Below are positions 38,801 through 50,800 of a stretch of 64,000 nucleotides of DNA, in pieces. The translations under genes and the position numbers were made by a program. The stretch's first letter is position 1. Each line of letters opens with the position of its first letter. Source of the DNA: Cyanoderma ruficeps (Eukaryota; Chordata; Aves; Passeriformes; Timaliidae); the NCBI GenBank assembly GCA_008694505.1, contig VZDJ01000056.1:365177-429176 (forward strand). The letters are read 5' to 3'. The notes under the pieces are model-generated. The model saw only the letters and a program-made list of their open reading frames with translations. It ran no database searches and had not been told where the DNA came from.

Positions 38801-41800
38801 TGGCAAAATATAGTCAGGACTTAGGCACTTCATGAACAATGCCACCCCTTCACCCACCCAGTAGTACCTGATAATTGAAATCTTGCTAACTGGGAAGTTA
38901 CTTTGAGCATCAGAGGACCCTGGGGTGGGGATGTGATGGCCTTTGGTTCAAACTGCCCACCTGTACATCCTGCCAGCTGTGACCAGCTCAGGAACGGGGC
39001 AGCCAATGCCCTCAGTCTCCTGACAGTTCCTAATGTTGCAGAAAATAGGATCTCTTCAGACTCTGTACGTGGCAGCGAGTCGTAATCCTCACTCCCTCGC
39101 TGTTTCAGTGCTGGTTGGACAGGTATATTCTTGCTTGTGACTTGGGCTTTGAAATATATTTAGCAGTGTTATCACTGGTAGCAGTGTTAGTGGAAGTTCT
39201 TTGAAGTAATCAATGTGTTTGCGAAAAAAGCATTTGCATATTGCAAATATTTTGTGTTCTAACCTTGAAGACTTTTGAACAAAATGTTTCCTTGAAACAT
39301 TTTTCCAGAAGTGTTTAATATGCTAAATAAATTTTAATCAGTTCTCTGTGCTAAAGTTTGCGCTGTGTGTTCACTTAAGTGTTTGAACTTCTTAGTTCAG
39401 TTGTCTGTTTGTTTGTGTTTGCTTTCTCCTTGCTATATCCTTTTGATTGCACACAGGAATAGATATTTTAGGTTTGAACAATATATCAAGTGTAGCTGAA
39501 GGACATTTTACAATTCTTCCTCCCAATCTGAGGGATATTACATTTTCTGAATGCAATACTGCCTTCCTGAAAAATTGCTGATTTAATACGGTTTGATACT
39601 AAAATCTGGAAAGTGATGTTTCTCATAGTTAAAAACATGAGGATGGTCACTAATAAGAAGTGGTGTGGTCACTTCCATCTAAAAATATTAAAACTCTTCC
39701 TAAGGACCTGTGAGCACCTTTTCAGTAAATCACAACTTATGAGGGAGCTAATTGTCATCATTAGACCAGACTCCATTAATTGGAACTCTCTTTTTCCCTG
39801 TTGCAGTGGTCATTTGTTGTGGCTGCAATCACAGAAATTCCACCAGTTGCCTTTCTTCCCAATTTCGTTGTTCAGAGAAAAGTTCTGAAACCTCTACGAA
39901 CCCAGACAGGAGGAACAATAATGGTAAGGTGCTCTTGATCCACTTTTATCATATTTAAATTTGTTCATCAAAGACTGTAAACCTGGGAGTTGTGGTGTTT
40001 CTGTAAGTCAGATTGTCAGCCTTGGACACGGCTGCCATGCTAGATACAGGAACAGGGTTTATTGCAGATTATTGTTATTATTAGTTATTGTCTGAGATAT
40101 AACTTGAAGGTCACGCACAAAAGTTAAACCAACTTTTTTTTAATGACTATTTGAGGTTTTGAATTCTGAGAGAACCTGCTGGGTTCTGGTTAAGTCTTTA
40201 GACATACTGGATTATGGTGATAGGCCATGTAACAAAAGTGCTGCCTCTTTTAGTAGGCACATGAACTGCCAAAAACAGAGATGGGGAGGAGGAGGGAGAA
40301 AGAATTTCATACAGTTCAAGGTGCTTGAAAAATATTTGGTTGTCACTCAGAACAAGTCCTGCTGAGCAGGGATCTGCAGTTTCCTCTCATTACAGCCACG
40401 CTGTCACTGCAGGATTGTCTCAGCAGTGAAGGGAATGGTCTGAGAGAGAGTTTAGAGCTTCCTGATGCTCTGCCTTGGATATGTCTTGACAGGAGCTCGG
40501 TGTGTGTGAAGCCTCTTTCAGCTTGGTTGCAGCTAGGCAATACCTTTCTCTAGTTTGGGGATGTTTTTCACTGTGCTTGTGTTATCTTTAACTCCCAGGT
40601 GTGTGTTCCCCAGTTAGAGATGTGACTCACCAGCGGTCTGGTTTTTCTCATGGCTCCTGACACACACACACGCCACTCCTGGGCACTTTGGGATTCATCA
40701 TGAGGCCATGTGCTGTTATTTTTACCTTTTGTTTTCATTATGATGAAATGAGAATGTACTTCAAAAGCAATTTTGATTCATCAGACAATAAAATTTGTAC
40801 GGTACAAGTCAGAAGTACAATTTTCTGCTATTCCTGATGGGCCTGTTTATTACAAAAATTCCTGTTGGGTTTCTCTACTTTTTAATGATATTTTAGCAAT
40901 GTGGGAAGATTGGGTTTTGCTGAGGAATCCCTAGGAAGTGTGATAAATCGCAGATAATGTGTTCTCCCTGGGACTTAATGGGTTTTATAGTTGAGAAACT
41001 GCAGTCTTTCCCCAAGATCTAATTTGTGTAAGTTGGCATGATCGTAGCAGGATCATGTTTGCCATCCCAATAGCTGTCCTAGTACTGAATTAAAACCATT
41101 CAAATGTAAATATTGGTTATAAAGACTGTCCAGACTTCATTTTGGATATGATGTGTAATCTTTTCTTTCCATGACTATGGACAAAAAAAAATATCAATTT
41201 TTAAATGTTTTCTCTCCCTGCTTTTTTTTTTCTTCACTTGTAACTAGTAATATCTTAAAGTAATATTACTTTTAACAGATCAGTTAAGGAATGCTTCACT
41301 TAAACACTTGCTTGACTCTTCCTGGCCAAAATAATCAGGATTTTTCAGTTAAAATTCCATCATTTAAGCTTTGTGTGTCTCTTCTGTCAATACTTTCCCT
41401 TCCCTGAATGTAATTTGAGTTCAAAGGAGAGATACAGGCACAATTTTCCTATACTGGAGGGGAAGAGATCGATACTATCCTATACCTTGGATGTTCTATC
41501 ATATAAAAAGTAAAAGAAATCCCAGTACACTTCACATTGGAGCACTTGTCTGGTCCCATCCCCAGCTGGAACTGTGGGTTTTTTATGTCTGTGTTCCAGG
41601 ATATTGAGCTTACATTCCTCTATTTGTGCATGAACAGGAAGGACATCAGGAGCTTCTCCCTCAGTTTTCACTCTTCCCAGCACTGCCCTTTCCCTTTTCC
41701 AGCTGCCAGAGAAGGAAATAGAGATGACATAGCAAATGCTCTTTCAGCTCCTTATGCTGAGGGTACTTCTGTTAAGGATTGTGCTCAGGGATCTGCTTCA

Positions 41801-44800
41801 GTGGCAAAACATCTGAAAACTCCAGGCACGTTGGAATGCCAGGAGTGAGTTGGGGTGGAAGCAGACATTAAGTGTTCCTCATTCATTTATGGAATTCCAA
41901 CTGTAATTTTTTTTTAAGGCAGGAAAGCTTGCTGTGGATAGAGGCTGGGCCATCAACGTGGGTGAGTACAAATTCAGTGATACCCTAAGTAGTGTGTTAA
42001 AAGCATCTGATTTTCATTTACATCTCTTTGCAAAGCCCATTAATGCTCTCAGTACCTGGCTTTTGTTTAGTGTGTAGCTTTTCACCCCTTCACCATTTTC
42101 CTGTTCAGGGGGTGGTTTCCACCACTGCTCCAGTGACAAAGGGGGAGGATTTTGTGCATATGCTGACATCACACTGGCCATCAAGGTAAGAACTGCTGTT
42201 TTCTGCTCTTTATGCAAATGGAGGAGAAATCCACATAAATTCCTAAGAACTAATTTACATCCTAAGAGGAGAAAATGAAGCCATTTCCAGATGGGCAGGA
42301 ATGGGGATATGGAGAGTTGTAAAGTGGAAGGGAAGAGTTGCAGGGGTCAGAATTATCAATGTAAATTGGCACCGATGTAATTGCATTGATAATGTTGTCT
42401 TGCAAAAACCACTTCCAAATCAAACCAGATGGATTTCTAATATCCTCAGTGATAATTCTCCTGGCCTTGCAGGTGAACCTGGACATTCCACATTGATTTC
42501 AGTGGTTACACTCAAGACAAATGCAGAGACAAAAATCCCCTGTCTGAATCAATTTGTACTGTTCAGGGCACAGACTGGTTCAGATTCATGAATAAAAATG
42601 TAAATGACTCCAAAATAGTCACCAAATGGGAATGAATGCATTTGGTATTTAGCTGTTGAATGGCTGAAGTAAGAGCCTTCTCCAATTAGGGCTTATTTTT
42701 ATCAAATGAGCTATGGTATATTAGTATACTAGAATATTTATAAAGTATCAGTAATAATCAAACATTAAAGAGCTCTAATGATTGCAGCACCCCATGTGAC
42801 ATAACATCCTAATTTCTGTACGTGGTAATTTGCAGAAAAGTAACCCACAGTGTCCTTTTTTCACCTACAATTGAAATACAGATTGAGAAATTACAGTGGG
42901 TGCCAGTTTGTACCAAATCTTTGGGTTTTACCACATCTACATCAAAGATAGCAACTTAGCAAAGTTAAGACTCAAAGCAGTAAACCCCATTTTGTTTTCT
43001 TTTCAGGCAGAGTAAGAAATGAATTGTGTCACTAAAAGTGGCTCTAGGACATGCAGTCCTTACAGCAGCTTTTCCTAAAGGCTGAATTTTAGGCTGTTGC
43101 AGTTGGATGCTGTCACTGGTTCCACTCCAGACTGTGGCAGCACCATCAGCTTTGTGGGTGGGCCTGGCCTCTCTTATATCTGGTGAAAATATACAGTTGT
43201 TTTGTTTTTTTTTTAACAAAAAAATATCTTTTTATGTCAGTCGATGAAATGTTTTTATTAAATGTATGACAGTCATGTCTCAGTTTATTTGGTGACTGAA
43301 ACAAATAGGTGTGCCCTGCATTCGAATTCCAACAGTCTTGCACTGTGCAATCTCTGAGCCTCCAGTTCAATCTGTCACTTAACTTCATACATTTCTCCGT
43401 GTTTTTCCTTGCTTGAATATCCAGTTCTTATTTGAGAGAGTACAAGGAGTGTCTAGAGCCACAATTATTGATCTGGATGCCCATCAGGTGAGTAGTTTAC
43501 CTGTATTCAGTGCTGCAGATGTTTTGCTTGAAATACAAAAGTGTGTGATAAATACCTTTTTTAAAATACAAACATAAAATCACCGAATAAGAACTTAATC
43601 AGAGCTGATGAAAACTGTGAAGAGTTGATTCTTCAATTATTTTATGGTCCAAAAGGCTCTTAAGCCAGTTTAATAAAATTAACCTGAGTTGCAGCTCCAT
43701 CATGTGGCCGCATGTAAAAATCTTGCTGCGTTGCACTCCGGGTCTCCAGGGATGAGGAACAAGGATCTCTCCAGACAATCCCAGCGAGTTCTGAACGCCT
43801 GGTCACTGCAGCAGCCTCTGCAGGGGAGGGATTTGACCTTCAGTGATTTAATTTTTAGCCTAGCTTGGGGCTAATGAAGTAAAGGATCCATCCCTCTTCA
43901 GCTGGTGATTTACTGTGGTGCTGAGATCAAATCTCAGCTTTGGTGGCATTTGCAAAATAAATCCCGAAAGGAAGGAAATGGTATTTTTAGAAAGGCAGTT
44001 AATGCACCAAAGTGATGTCCAGCCTGAGATGTTTCAGGTGATTTATAATGTGTAAAGAAACAGTTTTCACACAGCTCCACGACACTGAGGAAGCCTAATG
44101 CTGCAAGTTTTTAATCTTTTCTCATTTCTCCTCTGTGTCCTAAAATCACTATGGTAGCAGGATACAGATTATGCAGTAGAAAGGTGTTTTGTGTTCATGG
44201 TTCTCTTCAGCCTCTGTCAGGCTGTGGATTTGTTTTGTGCTGTGTGGGAATGGTTTGGTTTTGAAAAATTCTTGGAATATATTTTGGTTTTCAGATGTGC
44301 TGGTAGTCTCAGTGTGCACATTAAAACATCTGTTGTTTCCTTTCTTGGGGGGTGTGAGAGGTGTCGCAAGTAGCTCAGCAGATCCTGTTTAAGGATGCAG
44401 CTATTCTCATCTTGTGACTGTTCCAATTCTTAGTGCAGTGGTGAGTTTCACCACTCATAAGGAAATGGTTCCCCCAGAGGCTTTCATATCCCTGGGCTTG
44501 TGTGCATGAATTGTTTGTGGACCCAAAGATGCTGAAGAAATAAACAGAGTGGCCATTTGTCAGCATAAAAACTGAATTCCAGCAGATACATCTATGGAAA
44601 TGTCTGTTTCTGTCGTTCAAGCGAAATTCTGGGGATTGGGGCTGTGGTCCTCTATGATGATTTAAACAAATTTATCTTATTATTATCTTATTTAAACACT
44701 GATTTAAACAAAATTATCTTAGTAATTGCTGTGGTAAAATTATTTTTATATTAGTGAAAGTCAGTGAGAGCCAAAAGAATAGTATTTTAATTCAGAAATG

Positions 44801-47800
44801 GGGAGGGGAAATTGTTCCAAATCTGAGTTTTCTCTCAAGCATCTATCTTTACACCCAGTTCAATTTTTTTGTAGGGAACTTCTGGTGTTGAACTGTTGGG
44901 TTAGTGTTTGTAATTTTTCCAGGGAATACTTACCTCCCCAAGGCTTGAGTTACCAGGGGAGCTCTACTTTGCTTTGTTTATTTATTAATGCTTACATAAG
45001 AATGCTCAGTGTGCCTGCAGCAGTTGAAAGTGACTTTTTCTTGCACAGTTGGAAGATGACAGATCTGTTTGGTGGTCACAGTTGCTTTTATGATGCTCTT
45101 GAGGACAATTAGCATCTGATTTTTGCTTATTTTTCTTACGTGTGTAATGAGATCCATGCAAATTACCTTCAGAGAGATGAGGATTTTATTTATGGTAATA
45201 CCTGCAGTCTTCAGAGTGATACTGTCAAGCCCCCCAAAAACTCCACACCTCAAAATAACCTCCAGGACTATAAATAAGAGAATGACACAGGAGTTTTGAA
45301 TATTAGAACTTTTGTAGTGTTAATTACTCTAGAACTTAATTGTGTTGACATGCTAGGAATAGCTAACTGTAAATTTCCTTCAGGGAAATGGCCATGAGAG
45401 GGACTTTATGGATGATCCTCGGGTTTATATTATGGATGCATACAATAGATATATTTACCCCGGGGATGGTTTTGCTAAACGTGAGTATAACTGAAATTTA
45501 TCTTCCCACAGACCTACTGTGTTGTTTCATAACTTCTTCATTTACTACTAAGCTTCTTTGCAGTGCCATTACCTGGATTTCTTTTTTTTATTATGTTTAA
45601 TTTCACAGCATTTTCACTGCTCATTGTGATATATATCACGATAGTGTTCATGCTGTAGCATTTTCCCTCCCTTCAGGAATGGCTTTCTGGAGTGCAGGGC
45701 GTGGGGAGTGTCAGTGGTTGTTGTTAGTCCAAAGCTTGGAGCAGCAAGTTGAATAACCCTTTGATTTGAGGAGAGATGATAGAACTTCATCTTTCCCTCA
45801 CCTTACATTCATGAGAGAACTCACTGAGGATTAGCTGACACTGAGTAAAAAGGATTTATGTTCTTTTGAGAGTGAAGTTACAACAAATTCAGGTGTTGCC
45901 TTGCCAGTAGAACGTATTTGATGAGCATGAAGGAAACAATCTGCATCTGAATGTGGGAAAGCAAAGCGAGTCTGTCCCTCTGAGTTTGAGTCCAACCATC
46001 CTCCAGCACTGCCACCAGTGTTCCCAAATGCCGCATCCACACTGTTAAATCGCTCCAGGGATGGGAACTTCCCCCTTTGGTTTGGTTGTGGTTTGTTTAT
46101 CCCTGCTGTGATGTGTCTATTGTGTCTTGTGACCTGCCACAATTAATTAGTGGGGCTTTGATAATGGTTAAATTGGAATGCAAAAGCCCCAAGTTTGTCT
46201 TTGATTCTGTTACACTGTCATTTATTACAGGCTTAATTTGTTCACTGAGTCAGGGGGTGCTGGGGGAGTTGTTCTGCTGTTGGATTCCTTCAGTGATGCT
46301 GCTGTTCTGAAAAACCTGCTTCATTTGGATTCTTGACAAGAGTTAGGTGCAGTGCATTGCACTGCTGTTTTTTGACTGGTGAAGATATTAAGAATTACAG
46401 TATTTCAAGGTTTTAAGCTAAAAAATGACCATCTAAAGCACACCGTGTCTGGAGGCAGACAAATTGCAAGCAAATGTGGGGATTTTCCCCCCAAGAAAAG
46501 CATCTCTTTATTCAAATATCACATGGCAGCATTTGAAGAGATGGATTAAGGCCAAAACAGAGTCAGTCCTTGTTAGCAAGCCTGAAGCACTGAGCTGCAG
46601 TGCCACACTGAATACCAGCACTCCCTTTGAGCAGGTGAAGGATGAGGTGCACAGGGCTGGGCCAGAGCCGTGTCAATATCTGCTTCCTTGCAGTTTGCAG
46701 AAGAATCTCTAAACAGGATTTTTGTGGCTAAGTCCCTTAAACCCTTTCCAGCAGGTGACCAGGCAGAGATGGGATCACAGGGGGAATCTCTTTGAAGAGG
46801 GGCAGAGGCTTGAACATGAGATTTTGAATCCTTAGTGTAAACTGCAACTGATCACTGTCTCCTTGGACTTCCTGCCCGTTTTTCCCATGTTTTATTGCAG
46901 GAACCTCTTCTACACGTTTTTTGCCCCATGCAGTTCATTAGGGAAGGGAAAAGAAGGAGCAGCTCACCTTGCCAATGTTAAGCCATAAGCATATTGAGTC
47001 CCTGGGGGAAGCAGTGTGGAATTACCCAGGCTTAGCTGGAGAAAGGATGGATGAGGAATAGGACTAGGACACTGAAGGATAAGCAGGAAGGGCTGAAACT
47101 CAGAGAAACCAGAAAGAAACAAAAACCTTTGAAACTAATGTTGATGCAATATAGAATAACAGGATGAAAAAGAAAAGCTTCACTGATGCTGAGCAAGGAT
47201 GGAAGGCAGAACAAAAGGCAGCAATCACAAGGGTAATTAAGTGCCATTCTGGGTTGAGTGCATTCTTGCACACCTGGTGGGGGCTGAATCAATATTTCAG
47301 GTGTGAGACTCCACATCATTTAGTGTGAGGCAGGAGTCATACCTGGGAACAGCTCTGCTATCAATTTGATTAATTCAGAGGTAGAGTCACACATTCCCCC
47401 ATAAAAGCACCCAAAACTCAGCTGCATAACCTTGGGTTTCTTTCCTTAACCTTCTCAGCCTTCATTTTCTACTTCTATTGCTTTATTAGAAGCATTAGAA
47501 ATAATTTGATTTAAATTAAGAATTGATATTTGCTCTTCTGGTAGGATTACAGGGTAAGAACATCAAATTGAAAATGCTTGGGGCAAAGCTGAGTCTTGTT
47601 ATACATTCATAAAGCAGTTCACATAAATTCATGATCCCTTGCTGTGAAGTTTTGAGTGTTGTGATAAAAATAAAACATCTTCATAATTTCTCAGTGATAT
47701 TTATCTTGTTTTTCCCCCAGCTGCTTCCTCTGCAATAGCAGTTCAGTGTTTTCTTTGCCTTACACTTTATTTAGGTTACTTTTAAGTTAATAATCTTCTT

Positions 47801-50800
47801 TATGATTTCTCTGCTGATTGGTAACTGGACTTGCAGATCAGCTGTTTTTCAATAACATTTTCCATTTGCATCTCAGATTATTTTTTTTTGCCCTGCATCT
47901 AATTTTCTCTCTACAATGGAATTTTTTCAAGGTCATTGTGCTTTACATTTGCTGAGAAAACAAGCAGTTAAATAATTTTCTTTAATTCATGTTTCTGTGA
48001 AAATGCAATGCATTGAGAGAGCTTCACGAAATGTAATTTTCTTTTCGCTGGCTTACCTAAATTGTGCATTTTCTCTCAAAGCAATGCTTTGTTTATTGAG
48101 CAGTGCTTGTTCTGTTGTCCCTCAGGTGCCATAAAACGCAAAGTGGAGCTGGAGTGGGGCACAGAGGACAGCGAGTACCTGCAGAAGGTGCACACCCACG
48201 TGGAAGGGGCCCTGAATGAATTCAAGCCTGACATCGTTGTTTACAATGCTGGCACTGACATTCTGGATGGGGATCCCCTGGGAGGCCTGGCCATTTCCCC
48301 CCAGGTGTGTGACCCTGCAGAGCACAGCCTCCCTGGGCTGCAGGGAAGGACAGTCCTGGCACAGACACACATCATCTCCCTTCCACCATCCTCTTCCTTC
48401 TTGTCTCTCCCTGGCTCTGAATATTTTTGTTCTTCTGGTGCCTGTTCCAGTATCATTCATCTTCTCTCTAAAATCCACTGATTGCCAACACCCAAACAGT
48501 AACCAGAGAGATATGGATATTTTCACACTTCGCCTAACTTCTATTTTCCCTGCTTGGTTTGTTCTCTCTTTGGTTCTTTTTTCCCCTCACATGACCCATT
48601 TTGCAGTGTATTTCTTTTGTCACCTGCCCCCAGTGTGTATCTTACACTTAATTTCCTCTGTAGCACTCCCAGCTGTTTTAAACTACCCTCATGGTTGTAA
48701 CAATTTTGTGCAGCCTGGCTGTGTATTATTAGCAAATGAACCGTTATTTTCCTTTTTTTGATCCTTTTCTTTAGATACCATTTACTTTTCTCCCCATTTT
48801 GGTACCAGACTCAAATTGTGGTTAATTCTGTAAAGCCTCATAGAAGTCTTCAACTTTCTGCTTTTCTTAAAATAAGCAAAAATTTATAGTTCTCTTATTT
48901 CCTCCATAGGTTTTAGTGATTCTTCTCTTGACAGTTCCTCTGTGCTATCTCTCCCCTGTTTCACGTTTAGGTCTCTTTAATGGCCACCAGATCAATACAG
49001 AAAAGTGCTGGTTTGATCTGTGAGCTCTCAGATTTCCCTCTTTGAGCCACCACTTGATCTGTTCACTGTTAATTCTGTTCAGTTGTCTTGCATGAAGGGA
49101 GAGCTGAGGGACTTTGCACTTGGCTGGGACCTTGGAGAGGACATGGCCTGAGATGGGGTTTGGTGAAGCAGAGCCCTCTGGAGAGCACTGGCCACCAAGG
49201 GAAGTGGCAGCTTGGTCATAGGGAGATACTTTGAGATTTGCCTTTAAAAATAATTCAAATTTCTGCACTTTGAGAAGGAGCGGTGTTAACTGCCAAGAAA
49301 AAATGAGTGGCTGTAGCTTGCTGTGCAGACAGAGGATGTAAGGATGGGGGGAGAAAGGTGAAGCAGCTTCCCTGGCCAGGAGGAGAGGTGAAAGGCATTC
49401 TCTGCACAGCTGGAGGGACAGAAAGAGGCCTGTAGTGTCTGCTCTGAGGGCAGGGCTCTTGTCTCTGGTGTGCAGGCTTGGGATCCCAGTGCTGGAAAGG
49501 CATCGTGCCTGCACAGTCCCTCTCTGCAAAGGTCCTCAGTCCAGCCCTCAGTCCTGCTCCTGAAGATGGCATTTGTATTTTGAGCTCCTGTTAGCTGTGC
49601 TCAGAGTGGGGCTTCTCACAGTGCTCTCAGTGATGCTTTCTGGTTCTTGAGGCCGTAGAAAAGCCTGTGGTACATCAGCTTTGTCCCTCTTCCCTTTGTT
49701 TGGAAGTGGGAGCTGTGCCAAGCTGTTGTTTTCCACAGAAATGTGGGAACAAGCCCATGTTTTCCCCTCAGTTCCTCTGGGCTCTCCCTGGAGCAGTGAG
49801 GCTCCTGTGAACAGGGGTTGCTTCCAGTTCTGCTGTGGGATAATGGTGCTGCATCCACTGCTGGCTCCCCAGGGCCCTGCAGCTCCTTCTGTAATTCTGT
49901 TGCTTCCTTTAAGGATCTGTTTCTAATAGAATTCTTCAGTTTCCTTTGTCTTACTGATCATTTGTTATTCCTGGTTCTTTCGCAGGGCTGTGTCAGACTG
50001 TGCAGTGAACAATACTCTTGGATGGTTTTACAAGATACTTTTTTTCTGCTACATTTGTTGTTTTTTCTTTCCCTTTGCCATCTGTTTGTGGTCTAATTAA
50101 TGGCAGGGTGTTATTTCTTGATGCACTTCCACTCTTCCTGTAAGCAGCCTGAGCAGTGCACGTTCATTTTGAAACACTTCTGCTGCTGCTTCCTGAATTT
50201 TTCGTATTTGTATTTGATTGCTTTGTGATGCCTTTTCCCTTCTCCAGCTTTGCAGTTGTTTAAGTTTTGAGCTGTCCATTTTAAGCAGGTGTCAGTTGTG
50301 TTGTAGGATTTTGGGGTTTGGGTTGGGTTGTGGGTTTTTTTTTTGAGTTGTAATGAGTTACATGTATCTGGAACTCTGCTTTTACAAAAGTAGATTTTAA
50401 TTCTGTCCACCCTCATGTGCTTATCTGAAACCCACAAGACTCACACTCTGCTCTTGCCTGGGTTCAGTGACAGTAAAGCACCTCTTGGTCAGCAGTCTTT
50501 GCAGTCTTTGTTATTTGTTGGTTCCATACCCTTCTCTTAGGAAGAAATTACTTAGAATTTATTTTCTTTTAATGCATTTACCATTGCTTACATTCTGCAA
50601 CTTCCCCTTCAGCCATAGATTCTTCTAGCATTAACCACAGGCTCTTATTGCAGAAACGGGACTTAAGATTCAGCCACTGATTGCGAATGTGTAAAATTTG
50701 ATTTGAATTTTGGCTCCTTCTGTAGGATTGTGAAATTTTGATCAAGTTACTAAACTTTTGACAGAGGGTGCTGTGCAAGTTGAGCACAAACTAAAGCACT

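Noticed and set aside
48122..48761. Open frames of 134-181 codons around HDAC11 exon 9
   Set aside because: They are shadow frames of the exon and its intron. The conserved HDAC11 frame with correct splice sites accounts for the coding signal.
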